A stretch of 64,000 bases of DNA. Source: Pirellulales bacterium. GTDB lineage: Bacteria > Planctomycetota > Planctomycetia > Pirellulales > JAEUIK01. The notes under the pieces are model-generated. The model was not told the origin of the DNA. It searched no databases and worked only from the letters and a program-made list of their open reading frames with translations. Made by a program: the position numbers and the translations under genes. Within the stretch, counting starts at the first letter, position 1. Every line of letters starts with the position of its first letter. Where the stretch lies: the NCBI GenBank assembly GCA_019694435.1, contig JAIBBZ010000011.1, forward strand, positions 1 through 64,000, read 5' to 3'. Below, piece after piece: positions 27,902 through 37,156 of this stretch.

Positions 27902-29349
27902 TCAGCAGGCTTCGCAATCTGCGCCGACGGCGCCGAGCAGGACCCGGTTGAGCGATCCTCCGGCGGTGAGCATCTCATCGAGCGCCAGATCGACGTCGGC
28001 CATCTCGATGCTGCCGCCGCCGTTGCGTTCCAGTTGGAATTGAAGTGAACGCCGCATCAGCTCTTTGATAAACGCGGCGCTACACCGTTCGGTGCGGCGG
28101 ACAAGCGAGTCGACCGTGTCGTCGGTAAGCGCTGCGCCGGCCGCGTACAGGCGAATCAGTTTCTTACGGCCCAAGGCGTCGGGCAGTGGAAACTCGATGG
28201 CCTGATCGATACGTCCGGGGCGCGCGGCGAGGGCCGCTTCCATCGCCTCGGGCCGATTCGTCGTCGGATGAACAGAATGTCGGCGTCCTCGCGCAAACCG
28301 TCCATCTCGTTCAGCAGCTTGTTGAGCAAAACCTCTTCGATCGTCTCCATCTGCGTTCGTTCGCGGGCAATCAGGTCGGCATCTTCGATCACGACAATGC
28401 TGGGCTGCAGCAGCCGCGCAAGGGTCATGTACTCGCCGAGATTTCCCACCTGTTCGGCCGCGATCAACAGCGTCGTATGGCCGCGAAGCTCCTTGCTCAG
28501 GTAGTGAATTGTATGGGTCTTCCCGGTGCCAGGCGGGCCGTAGAACAGCAGTCCCTTCTTGGTCGGCATGTGCACCCGACGCAAAGCCTCGCGCTGCTCG
28601 ACGAAGCGGAGCACATTGCGATCGAGCAGTTCCAAGGTGGCCTGCGGCAGGATCACCTGGTCGCGCATGACGGTGCGCAACCGGTGAACGGTGATGCCCG
28701 AGTGGGTGCCTTGGTACGAGTCGCGGCTCTCGAAGGAAAGCACCCTGCCGCGGTACGACGCGGAACGCTGCACGGCCTCATCCAGCACGGCAAAGATCCG
28801 CTCACAAAGTTGATGCCCGCTGTCGCCTTCAGGTACGCAGATTTGCACGTTGATGCGATTGATGACTCCGCAGCGTCCGTATGCCGCCGCCTGCGTGACG
28901 AGTAACGCCAGCTTGTCGCTGCCCGCGGTGCCAATCCATAAACCTGTTCTCAGGCAGCGCACCGGTCGTTCGTCGCCCGTGTCGAAGTCGTCGTATTTGG
29001 GCGTTCCCGCATAACAAGTGTTGTGCGTCTCGATCAGCAACTACGACAGCTCAGGGGCACTATGGCCTTCATACGCCTGCGTCACACCGCAAAATCGCTC
29101 CACCTGGAGCAATTCGGCGACCACGCTGTCGAGTGCGATTTGGAGGTCGGGGCGAATGCGCTCCGAGTACGTGCGTTGGCGAATCGTCAGGTCAGGGACG
29201 CCTAATGGATAGAAATGGCGGTAGAGGAGATGCGGGACTAATTCCCAGGTCGACGAAGCCTTCCACTGACGTCTCAGCCTGACGATGGCTGCCACGATTC
29301 CCGCGGCAACTCCAAGGATCACTGCAATTTCGGCGAACGTTTCCAGCAT
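27902..29349 (-). pseudogene. AAA+ ATPase gene broken by an in-frame amber codon and a one-base deletion
   Basis: Three pieces form one AAA+ ATPase. The first (29349-29044, 102 residues) has an N-terminal membrane segment and ends in EGHSAPELS before TAG at 29041-29043. The same frame continues at once with LLIETHNTCYAGTPKYDDFD, then Walker A YGPPGTGKTH, Walker B SIVVIEDADLIA and LLNEMDGLREDADILFI. Here one base is missing (between plus-strand 28265 and 28266). In the shifted frame the sensor-1 and arginine-finger region continues as LTTNRPEAMEAALAARPGRID to the stop at 27902. Restoring a T on the coding strand gives ILTTNRPE exactly. Either the gene is decaying or the assembly has errors at both points. 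Its substrate is unknown. Confidence 0.8.
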
Positions 29350-29416
29350 GCGGCAATGCCCCGAAACATCAGGACTCGAACGACTGTCTTCTTCGTAACG
29401 CTCCTTGGCAGGATTG

Positions 29417-30847
29417 TCACGCGAGAAGTTCGCTGACCACCTGCGCCTGGGTGACGACCTCGTCCGTCAGGCTGTCGTCGCGGCCGTCGTGGGGCCAAGT
29501 GAGCCGCATATGGTCGAGGCCCAGGGCATCTAAGAGCGTGGCGTGCAGATCGTGGACGCTCACGCGGTTTTCCGTGGCTGCATAGGCAAATTCGTCGGTC
29601 GCCCCGTGGACGTACCCCGCGCGGAAACCGCCGCCGGCCAGCCAGAGCGAGAAGGCATGGCGGTTGTGATCGCGGCCGTCGGTGCCCTGCGAGATCGGTT
29701 GCCGGCCGAATTCACCGGTCCACATCACGATGGTCGAATCCAAGAGCCCGCGACGGGCCAGATCGATCACCAGGGCGGCGCTCGGCTGATCGGTCCTTGC
29801 GCACAGGCCGCGGAGGCTCTCGGCATTCTTGTTGTGCGTGTCCCAGGGCTGACCATTGAGGAACAGTTGCACGAACCGCACGCCGCGCTCGACCAGCCGC
29901 CGGGCCAACAGGCACCGCGCGCCATACTCCTGGCTTTCCTTGCGATCGAGCCCGTACAGTTCGCGCGTTTCGGCCGTCTCGTCGGAGAAATCCATGACCT
30001 CAGGCACGGCCGACTGCATGCGGGCCGCGGTCTCGTACTGGCTGATCCGCGCGGCGAGTTCGCCGTTTTCCGGGAAGCGTGCCAGGTGTTCGGCGTTGAG
30101 CTCGTCGAGCAAGCGGCGCTGTGCTGCCCGTGCAGCGGGCGTTACTTCGCCCGGCGTGTTCAGGTTCAAGACCGGCGAATCGCCGGAGCGGAAGGGCGTG
30201 CCTTGATACTGCGCCGGCAGCCAGCCGCTGGCCCAGTTGTTCACGCCGTCGATCGGCAGGCCTTGCGGATCGGCCAGCACGACATAGGCCGGCAGGCTCT
30301 CGTTTTCGGTGCCCAGCCCGTAGATCGACCATGCACCCCAGGTCGGTCGGCCGGGAAACGCCTTGCCGGTGTGGATCAAACGCAGCGCCGCTTCGTGGTC
30401 GACGGAAAAGGTGTGCATCGACCGGACGAGGGTGATGCGGTCGGCGATCGATGCGGTATGCGGCAGCAGCTCGGACAGCTCCATGCCGCATTGCCCCGCC
30501 GGCGTGAAGGTGAACGGCGAGCCGAGCAGTTTGCCGCGCTGGTTCTTGAAGTGAATCTCGAACTTGTCGCTCCCCTCTTCGCCGTTGCGGCGGACCAGCT
30601 CGGGCTTGGGATCGAACAGGTCCATCTGGCTGGGGCCACCGTGCTGGAACAGGCAGATCACGGACTTGGCCCGGGCCTTGCGGGGCGGCACGGCCGACTC
30701 TGCCGCGCGGGCCTCGCGCTGGGCCAGATGCGCAAGGGCCAGGCTGCCGAGCGAGCCGCAAGAACTGCCCAGGAACGCCCGTCGCGTCAGGGCGGTCAGA
30801 CGGGCCAGATCGCCATCATGCCGGCGAGATTGAAGCAGCATCGGCAT
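29417..30847 (-). CDS. DUF1501 family protein with Tat-type signal
   Basis: The 476-residue protein starts with a twin-arginine motif (RRAFLG, 22-27) and hydrophobic stretch. ICLFQHGGPSQMDLFDPKPEL, ADRITLVRSMHTFSVDHEAA and MWTGEFGRQPISQGTDGRDHN follow, which define DUF1501. This family sits in the alkaline-phosphatase/sulfatase-like fold and is greatly expanded in planctomycetes. It is nearly always encoded next to a PSD1 cytochrome, as here, where it starts 3 bases after that gene. The pair is thought to act in the periplasm on an unidentified, probably polysaccharide-derived or sulfated, substrate. Confidence 0.95.
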   Translation of the reverse strand: MPMLLQSRRHDGDLARLTALTRRAFLGSSCGSLGSLALAHLAQREARAAESAVPPRKARAKSVICLFQHGGPSQMDLFDPKPELVRRNGEEGSDKFEIHFKNQRGKLLGSPFTFTPAGQCGMELSELLPHTASIADRITLVRSMHTFSVDHEAALRLIHTGKAFPGRPTWGAWSIYGLGTENESLPAYVVLADPQGLPIDGVNNWASGWLPAQYQGTPFRSGDSPVLNLNTPGEVTPAARAAQRRLLDELNAEHLARFPENGELAARISQYETAARMQSAVPEVMDFSDETAETRELYGLDRKESQEYGARCLLARRLVERGVRFVQLFLNGQPWDTHNKNAESLRGLCARTDQPSAALVIDLARRGLLDSTIVMWTGEFGRQPISQGTDGRDHNRHAFSLWLAGGGFRAGYVHGATDEFAYAATENRVSVHDLHATLLDALGLDHMRLTWPHDGRDDSLTDEVVTQAQVVSELLA

Positions 30848-30850
30848 GTT

Positions 30851-33418
30851 TTATTCCACGTAAAGAAACGCGTTGCTCGCCAACAGCATGTGGCAAAAAT
30901 CGACCAGCGCAGGATCCCCGTCCGGGGGCGTCTCGCCCGCTTCGGCCGGGGGATACTCGGCGAAAAATCGCGCCGCGGCACTGCGTTCGGTCGCCCGCGG
31001 GGCACGGCCCATGGCCAGCAGGAAAGCCTGCTCGACCTGTTGCTCTCGCACAGGCCCGATCGCCGCTGCGCGCGAGGCCAGGCCGGCCGCGCGGCGGCGG
31101 ACAAAGTCGGCATTCATCAAGGCCAGCGCCTGCAGCGGCACCGTGGCTTGCGAACGACGCGTGCAACTGGCGACGATCGACGGCGCGTCGAAGACTTCCA
31201 GCAGGCTGGCGACCTGCGTGCGACGTTGCTGTAGGTAGATCGATCGCCGCAGCGCACCGGGCACATCCTCGGCAACCACCACGTTGCCGTCTTCCGCGCG
31301 CTTGCTCGGGATGTAGGGCCCGCCCACGGCGCGATCCAATTCGCCCCCCGCGGCAAGCATCGAGTCGCGCAAGGCCTCGGCATCGAGCCGGCGCAGGGGA
31401 AAACGGCTCAGCAGCCGGTTCTCCGGATCGACCGCCGGCGGCGATTCGCCCGGGCGGCTCGATTGGCGATAGACGGCCGAGTGCATGATTTGCCGGTGCA
31501 TGTCCTTGAGTCGCCAGCCGCCTTGCTGGATCGCCACGGCCAGGTAATCGAGCAATTCGGGGTGCGACGGCTCGGCGCCGGTGTAGCCGAGATTCTCGGT
31601 CGTTTCGACCAGCCCGCGGCCGAAATGCTGCTGCCAGACTCGATTCACCAGGACGCGCGCCGTGAGCGGCTGCTCGGGCGAGACGAGCCAACGAGCGAAT
31701 TCGAGCCGCCGCGTGGCGCCCGTGGCATCGTGTGGCTCGAACTTGTTGCCGGCGGTACACAGGCCGGCCGGCACGCCCGGCCCGACGACCTCGCCGGGCT
31801 GCGTGTGGACGCCGCGCTGGCTGACGTGATGTTCGACGACCACGTCCGGCTGATCGTAGAACACGGCCAGCTCCTCGAGTGGCGCGGGCCGTTCGGCCTG
31901 GGCCGCTTCGATCGCCGCGGCCGTTTCTGCTTTCGCCGTGCCCAACTCGGAAAAGGCCTCGGCCAGTTGCTCGTCGGTCACCTCGACCGTCGCTTGATGC
32001 TCGGCCAGCAGGGCGGTCTGCGCCTCGTTGCGTTGATCCTCCGGCGTCGCGAGCGCCGCGCGCAGCGCATCGGCCAGTGAGCTGTCCAAGGCAGCCAGAC
32101 GCTGATCGCGCAATTGTTCGGTGAGCTTTGCCTTGCGTTCGGCCAGCGCGCCTTCGAGCTGTTTGATGCGCTCGTCGATCGCCTGGTTGGCGGCCGCGTG
32201 CGTCTCGCGCTCGGCGACCGTGCCGACCTGCACGACGCGCTGGTTGGGCTTGAGCCAATGCTCCGGGCTATAGGTCGGCAGCAGGATGGCTTGCAGCTCG
32301 TAATATTCGCGCTGGGTGATCGGCTCGAATTTGTGATCGTGGCACTTGGCACACGCCACGGTCATGCCGAACAAGGCCGCGCCGAACATGTTGACCGTGC
32401 CCTCGAGCACGGTCATCCGATCGTTGAGCACTTCTTCGTCGTTGCCGTCGCTTTCGCCCGTGCCGTCAGGCGAGTTGCGCAAGAAATGTGTCGCCACGAG
32501 CAGCTCGACGTCGTCGGGCAGGATGTCGCCGCCGGACGTGTATCCGGCCAGCGCGTCGCCGGCGATCTGCTCGCGCAGGAATTGATCCCAGGGCTTGTCG
32601 GCGTTGAAGCTGGCGACGACGTAATCGCGATAGCGCCAGGCGAGCGGGCGATCGGTGTCGGCGTTGAAATAGCCGTTCGAGTCGGCATAGCCGGCCGCGT
32701 CGAGCCAGTACTTGCCCCAGCGCTCGCCGTAATGGGGCGACGCCAAATAGCGATCGACCATCCGCTCGTAGGCGCCGGGCTCCGCGTCGCTGAGGTACAG
32801 GGCGATTTCTTCCGGCGTTGGCGGCAGTCCGGTCAGATCGCAGGCCACGCGGCGAACGAGCGTGGTGCGATCGGCCTCGGGTGCGAGCTGCAATCCTCGT
32901 TCGGCGAGCGCGGCAATCACAAAGGCGTCGATCGGCGTGCATACCGGACCGGGGTCGGCGACCAGAGGCACCGGGGGCATGACGGGTGGAGTGAAAGCCC
33001 AATGGTCCGCGCCGTCGCGGCGTTGGTCCTCGCTGAGACGCGGCATCTGCGGCGCGCCGGCGGCGATCCAGGCGCGGAGCAGTTCTTTTTCTTCGGCGGA
33101 CAGCGGCTGCTCGGGCGGCATTTCGTCGTCGGCGACGCGCTGCCACAAGGAGCTGTTGTCGGGTTCGCCCGGCACGACCGCGGGTCCGCCGTCGCCGCCG
33201 CGGGCAATCCCCGCCGGCGTGACCAGATTGAGCTTTGCCGCGCGCTTGCTCTTGGAATGGCAGCTTCCGCACCGCTCGATGAGCAGCGGTGCGACCTCGC
33301 GGTCAAAATCGGGCACTGACGAAGGCTCGGCGGCCTGCAGTCCCGACTGGCCCAGACAAACGACCACCCCCAGCACCAGGCAAGCAATCAGCGGCAGGAG
33401 GGGTGAGCGGGCGGGCAT
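30851..33418 (-). CDS. PSD1 / DUF1549 / DUF1553 planctomycete cytochrome
   Basis: The 855-residue protein has a signal peptide ([17 protein letters not shown]) and a planctomycete cytochrome C domain with one heme site (C50-G-S-C-H54). It then has DUF1549 (about 160-360, with [21 protein letters not shown]), a second heme-like motif [12 protein letters not shown] and a DUF1553 (PSD1) domain ending near 800 ([30 protein letters not shown]). A coiled-coil stretch around 410-500 separates the halves. The architecture is a hallmark of planctomycetes. With its partner DUF1501 protein it probably forms a periplasmic redox unit; the reaction is not known. Confidence 0.95.
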   Translation of the reverse strand: MPARSPLLPLIACLVLGVVVCLGQSGLQAAEPSSVPDFDREVAPLLIERCGSCHSKSKRAAKLNLVTPAGIARGGDGGPAVVPGEPDNSSLWQRVADDEMPPEQPLSAEEKELLRAWIAAGAPQMPRLSEDQRRDGADHWAFTPPVMPPVPLVADPGPVCTPIDAFVIAALAERGLQLAPEADRTTLVRRVACDLTGLPPTPEEIALYLSDAEPGAYERMVDRYLASPHYGERWGKYWLDAAGYADSNGYFNADTDRPLAWRYRDYVVASFNADKPWDQFLREQIAGDALAGYTSGGDILPDDVELLVATHFLRNSPDGTGESDGNDEEVLNDRMTVLEGTVNMFGAALFGMTVACAKCHDHKFEPITQREYYELQAILLPTYSPEHWLKPNQRVVQVGTVAERETHAAANQAIDERIKQLEGALAERKAKLTEQLRDQRLAALDSSLADALRAALATPEDQRNEAQTALLAEHQATVEVTDEQLAEAFSELGTAKAETAAAIEAAQAERPAPLEELAVFYDQPDVVVEHHVSQRGVHTQPGEVVGPGVPAGLCTAGNKFEPHDATGATRRLEFARWLVSPEQPLTARVLVNRVWQQHFGRGLVETTENLGYTGAEPSHPELLDYLAVAIQQGGWRLKDMHRQIMHSAVYRQSSRPGESPPAVDPENRLLSRFPLRRLDAEALRDSMLAAGGELDRAVGGPYIPSKRAEDGNVVVAEDVPGALRRSIYLQQRRTQVASLLEVFDAPSIVASCTRRSQATVPLQALALMNADFVRRRAAGLASRAAAIGPVREQQVEQAFLLAMGRAPRATERSAAARFFAEYPPAEAGETPPDGDPALVDFCHMLLASNAFLYVE

Positions 33419-33484
33419 GGACCTATTGAAGCCGGCACAGGCCCGCAGGGCAAGAAAATCACTCGCCCCGTCCCCGGGCTGTAC

Positions 33485-34603
33485 TTAGCGCGACTCGCAG
33501 ACGAGGTGTCGCCGGACGAACTCTTCGTCGAGCGTCACTCCCAGGCCAGGCCGGTCGGGCACCGTGATCCAGCCATCGACGGCCTGGAGTTTCTCGTGCG
33601 TCAGGTCATGCCGCAGCGGCAGGTCCTCGACGCAATCCTCGAACAGAAACGCATCGCGGCAGGTAGCCAACCAATGCAGACTCGCTGCGACGGTGATCGG
33701 GCTCGTGTAGCAATGGTTGCAGAGCCGGGCACCGATTTCCTCGACCCGGGCCCGGACATACGCGGCATCGGTAAAGCCGCAGCGCGAGATGTCGACCTGG
33801 TAAACATCGAGCGCCCGGCGATCGACCAGCGGCCGAAACGCCACCCGGCCGCATTCTTCTTCGCCGGCGGCGATCGGAATCGGCGAGCGGTCGCGTAGCC
33901 AGACGTACCCCTCGACGTCGTCGGGGCGCAGCGGCTCTTCCAGCCACTCGACGCCGTAATCGGCAAACGCAGTTGCCCGCCGTAGCGCCGTACGTGCGTC
34001 CCAGACGCAACCCGCGTCGACCAGCAGCGTGGCATTGCCAAGCCCTTCGCGGGCTCCGCGCACTAGGTCGAGATCGACCGCTTCGCTTGCGCCCATCGGT
34101 TCCCAGCCGAACTTGACGGCCGTATAGCCGGCCGCGGTCCAGCGGCGGGCGATTTCGGCCGTCGCGCGGCCGTCACGCCCGAACAAGATCGAGGCATAGG
34201 CCCGGAACCGATCGTGCTGCTTACCGCCCAGCAGGCGGTGAATCGGCTCGCCGAAGTGGCGTCCCTTGAGGTCCCAGAGCGCCATGTCAACCGCGGCCAT
34301 GGCCGTGAGCGTGACGGACGAGCGGCCGAAGTAGAGGGTGCCGCGAAACATCTTTTGCCAGAGCCGTTCGATCTCAAGCGGATTCTCGCCGAGCAAGAGG
34401 CCGCGCAAGCCGCAGGCGATGTTGTGGCTGAAGGGGGCGTCGATGATGGCTTTGACGACCTCGGGCGAGGAGTCGGCTTCGCCGATGCCTTCGAGTCCGT
34501 TGTCGGTGCGGATGCGCACCAGCACGGCGTCCTGGGTGCTGGCCGTCTTGGCGGCCACGGTGCCGACGCGCAGCACTTGGCAAACAACTTCGGTGATCTT
34601 CAT
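33485..34603 (-). CDS. Mandelate racemase/muconate lactonizing-type enolase superfamily enzyme
   Basis: The 372-residue protein has the two-domain enolase-superfamily layout. Metal ligands can be assigned as Asp196 (LLVDAGCVWD), Glu222 (WLEEPL) and Glu248 (IAAGEEE). Lys164 (AVKFGW) is the likely general base; Asp271 and His297 lie in the positions of the opposing acid/base. The usual KxK motif is reduced to V-K-F. Members abstract a proton next to a carboxylate and then dehydrate or racemise sugar acids or related compounds, so a sugar-acid dehydratase is the best guess. It lies 66 bases upstream of the PSD1 gene on the same strand. Confidence 0.9.
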   Translation of the reverse strand: MKITEVVCQVLRVGTVAAKTASTQDAVLVRIRTDNGLEGIGEADSSPEVVKAIIDAPFSHNIACGLRGLLLGENPLEIERLWQKMFRGTLYFGRSSVTLTAMAAVDMALWDLKGRHFGEPIHRLLGGKQHDRFRAYASILFGRDGRATAEIARRWTAAGYTAVKFGWEPMGASEAVDLDLVRGAREGLGNATLLVDAGCVWDARTALRRATAFADYGVEWLEEPLRPDDVEGYVWLRDRSPIPIAAGEEECGRVAFRPLVDRRALDVYQVDISRCGFTDAAYVRARVEEIGARLCNHCYTSPITVAASLHWLATCRDAFLFEDCVEDLPLRHDLTHEKLQAVDGWITVPDRPGLGVTLDEEFVRRHLVCESR

Positions 34604-34627
34604 GCTGGGTGGCTCGAGGGCGGGTGC

Positions 34628-35638
34628 CTAGTGGGGCAAGACCGCCATCTTACACCGCCGCAGCCACGAACCAGCGCCGCGCCGGGCCTTGCCTAGCAAA
34701 CCGGACGCACGGCCCGGGCGAAAGGCCTCGGGAACCGCTTCGAGCAACCGCCGCGTTCGGCGCGAGGTATTCGCTTGATCGCCGAGCTGCGTCTGCCACC
34801 AGCTCCGGGGCGGATAGATGGGCCGCTCGGCCAGCAGCGCGGCCAGATCGGGGCGAGACGGCCGCGGCTCGTGCCATGCGGCGCTCGGCGCGACGTGCCA
34901 GAGGTCGCGTGGCAGGCGTCTCGGGCCGGTCACCTGGCCCAGACTTTGAAGCGTGCGGCCAGGGAAAGCGTTGCGCAGACACGGCTCGATCGGCCCGATC
35001 GCACGGAGCACTTCGGGCCGGCCTACGCCGGTCTCGTCTGCGGCCGGGTATTCGACGAACACGTGGCCGGCCGAACGATGAAGCAGTTGCAGAATCGATG
35101 CGTAGTCCGGCAGCCAGTGCAAAATCGACAAGAGCAAGACCGCATCGAAACGCTGACCGGCCGCGATGAGTCGCTCGAGCGTGCCCGCGCGAAACGTACG
35201 CGTCAGCAGGGCCACCCGCGTGGCGTGATGCGACGCGAGCACCAGGTATTGGACAGCGGCCGAGCGTTCGTCCGCCTCGAAACTGGCGACCAGCATTTCC
35301 GGCCGGCATTGCGCGGTCTGGAGGGCGAACCAGCCAAAGTTCGAGCCGACGTCGAGCACCGTACCCGAATGCGGGAGATACGGCTCGATCAGCGCCCACC
35401 GCGCCGGGCAATCACGCTCTCCGGCGGCCACGGTTTCGCCGGCCAGGACAATATCCTGGTAGATGGAAATTCCGGCAGTGAGCGAAGTGATGTCGTCAGT
35501 CACGAGGGGGATTGTTGCCGGCCCGATGCCATTGGGCCAACACCAGCCTGGACCTGATTTCGATTGTGCAATTCGGGAAACCGTTGCCGGCACGCCAAAT
35601 TTACGAAACTCGGCCTCGGTACCGGGGTTAAACCCCAT
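34628..35638 (-). CDS. Class I SAM-dependent methyltransferase-like protein
   Basis: Residues of the AdoMet fold are readable: SGTVLDVGSNFGWFAL (motif I), MLVASFEADERSA (acidic end of strand 2), RFDAVLLLSILHWLPDYASI (motif IV and following helix) and HVFVEYPA. Downstream the C-terminal third is rich in Arg and Pro, ending with a basic segment. The acceptor is unknown. ATG 35638 (MGFNPG) is used; a GTG at 35662 adds eight residues, and neither has a clear ribosome-binding site. Its start lies only about 40 bases from the divergent pseudopilin start, so their promoters must overlap coding sequence. Confidence 0.75.
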   Translation of the reverse strand: MGFNPGTEAEFRKFGVPATVSRIAQSKSGPGWCWPNGIGPATIPLVTDDITSLTAGISIYQDIVLAGETVAAGERDCPARWALIEPYLPHSGTVLDVGSNFGWFALQTAQCRPEMLVASFEADERSAAVQYLVLASHHATRVALLTRTFRAGTLERLIAAGQRFDAVLLLSILHWLPDYASILQLLHRSAGHVFVEYPAADETGVGRPEVLRAIGPIEPCLRNAFPGRTLQSLGQVTGPRRLPRDLWHVAPSAAWHEPRPSRPDLAALLAERPIYPPRSWWQTQLGDQANTSRRTRRLLEAVPEAFRPGRASGLLGKARRGAGSWLRRCKMAVLPH

Positions 35639-35679
35639 GGGCACGCTGCGCGCCAAGGCCACCGAGGGATCTACTGGTC

Positions 35680-36246
35680 ATGCGATTGCCGAACGACTAC
35701 CGCACCACGCCAGCCAATGGCCGAACCCCGGGCTTTACGATCATTGAGCTATTGGTCGTGATCGCCATTGTGGGAATTATCCTGGGGCTCTTGATGGTGG
35801 CACTCTCCGGTGCCCGCCAGACGAGCCGCAGGGCCCAGTGCCGTTCGCAACTCCGGCAGTTGGGCCTGGCCTTGGACCAATACATCGAGCTCAACGGCGG
35901 AGCGGCCGGCGTGTTGCCCTGGGCGGCTAAATTGCCCAGTGTGACGCCCGAGCGTCCAAGCATGGTCAAGCTCCTCGGGCCCTGGATCGAGAACAACCTG
36001 GCTGTCTACGAGTGTCCCGACGATCGGTACTACTTCGACCGCGAGGGGCTGAGTTACGAATATCGCGCGGAGTTCCTCGAGGGTCGGACGCGCATCCAGG
36101 CCCGTCGCCGCCGCGGCCGCGACGAAGACCTTTTGCCTTCGAGCGAAGTGTTGGTGATGTACGACTTCGAGCCGATCCACGGCGAGCTCGGCACTCCCGC
36201 CGCGCGGAACGCGCTGTTTCTCGATTGGCACGTCGAGGGTCTCTAG
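35680..36246 (+). CDS. Type II secretion/type IV pilin-like protein with prepilin cleavage site
   Basis: The 188-residue protein has a prepilin peptidase site (TPGFTIIELLVVIAIVGIIL): cleavage after the Gly, a methylated Phe and Glu at +5. A 20-residue hydrophobic helix follows, then QCRSQLRQLGLALDQYIELNGG. The C-terminus HGELGTPAARNALFLDWHVEGL resembles the H-x9-D-x-H-V end of DUF1559 proteins, which are numerous in planctomycetes. It is probably an exported pseudopilin-like surface or secretion component. GAGGGA lies about 10 bases before the ATG. The middle contains a basic Arg-rich stretch (ARRRRGRDED). Confidence 0.85.
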   Translation: MRLPNDYRTTPANGRTPGFTIIELLVVIAIVGIILGLLMVALSGARQTSRRAQCRSQLRQLGLALDQYIELNGGAAGVLPWAAKLPSVTPERPSMVKLLGPWIENNLAVYECPDDRYYFDREGLSYEYRAEFLEGRTRIQARRRRGRDEDLLPSSEVLVMYDFEPIHGELGTPAARNALFLDWHVEGL

Positions 36247-36281
36247 CCGAACCGACAGCGCAGGCCGAACCGACAGCGCAG
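36246..36281 (+). repeat. Perfect 18-bp tandem duplication after the pseudopilin gene
   Basis: GCCGAACCGACAGCGCAG occurs twice in direct succession (36246-36263 and 36264-36281). The first copy begins at the last base of the pseudopilin stop codon. No third copy is present. Confidence 0.9.
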
Positions 36282-36417
36282 GCGGTCGCGAGGCATTTTC
36301 GCTAGACCGTGAGAGCCACAAGTGTAAACGTATTTGGGGGGCAGCGAGCGATCGCGGCCCGCGTCCATTCACTGCCGAGCGTGTAAGCTGGCCCACTTCC
36401 ATCGCAGGAGTCGAACC

Positions 36418-36999
36418 ATGATCAAGCGCGTGCTGCTGGTGTGCTCCTTGATGGTGGCCGCAGGATTGACCTGGTACTTCTTCTTCCGCGAAACGCCCAC
36501 CGATCGCATCGAGGCGCTCGAGGCGAGGTTGCGCGACAACTCGGAACAGGCGCCCAACCGTGAACAGCGCCGCGAGATTTACGAACAGATCCGCAAGGAG
36601 TACGACCAGCTTTCGCCGGCGCAACGCCGGACCATGGCGCTCGAGCGGGAAAAGGACTCGTGGTTCCAGAAGGATATCGACGCCTATTACGCCTTGCCGG
36701 TGGAGCAGCGCCCCGCCTATCTCGATAAGCGGATCGACGACATGATGGCCATGCGCGAACGTTGGATGGCACAGCGCGAGGGCGGCAGCGGCGACGGTGG
36801 CGGTCGCGAGGGCGGCCGGGGTGATCGCGGTGGTCCGGGCGGCTGGGGTGGCGGCGGATTCCGTACGCCTGAGGAGCGCAATGCCCGGCGGCGCGAAATG
36901 CTCGACAATTCCAGCCCTGAAGGTCGCGCCAGACGGCACGGCTATTTCCAGGACCTCCGCGCGCGGATGAACGAACGCGGAATGGGCTTCGGCCGCTAG
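36418..36999 (+). CDS. Membrane-anchored hypothetical protein with Gly/Arg-rich segment
   Basis: I do not recognise this 193-residue protein. It has one N-terminal membrane segment (VLLVCSLMVAAGLTWYFFF) and then a charged helical region (TDRIEALEARLRDNSEQAPNREQRR) with LPVEQRPAYLDKRIDDMMAMRERW. A glycine/arginine-rich run of about 30 residues follows, then an Arg-rich C-terminal helix. The layout resembles other planctomycete proteins with Gly/Arg-rich runs, probably facing the periplasm. ATG 36418 has AGGAG 8 bases upstream, which excludes the longer frame from 36334. It stands alone between the pseudopilin and acylase genes. Confidence 0.78.
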   Translation: MIKRVLLVCSLMVAAGLTWYFFFRETPTDRIEALEARLRDNSEQAPNREQRREIYEQIRKEYDQLSPAQRRTMALEREKDSWFQKDIDAYYALPVEQRPAYLDKRIDDMMAMRERWMAQREGGSGDGGGREGGRGDRGGPGGWGGGGFRTPEERNARRREMLDNSSPEGRARRHGYFQDLRARMNERGMGFGR

Positions 37000-37156
37000 C
37001 CGCTCCTTTTCTGACCGTGCTTGCTGCGGCCATGCCTTTTCCGGCCCTGGCCGGTGGTCCGCAGCCCGGGGGCTGACTCGCTACGCCGGGCGGACTACGA
37101 TGGGCGTTTTCGTCCGGGGCGGTTCTGTTGTCTTGGTGGAAAGTGAGCCTGTTGTG

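Noticed and set aside
29041-29349. Separate small membrane protein upstream of the ATPase
   Set aside because: Its frame continues directly into the ATPase after a single TAG, so it is better read as the N-terminus of the broken ATPase gene.
30816-32258. 480-codon frame inside the PSD1 gene
   Set aside because: Shadow in an alternative frame, with an Arg/Gly/Ala-rich translation, whereas the PSD1 frame shows full domain structure.
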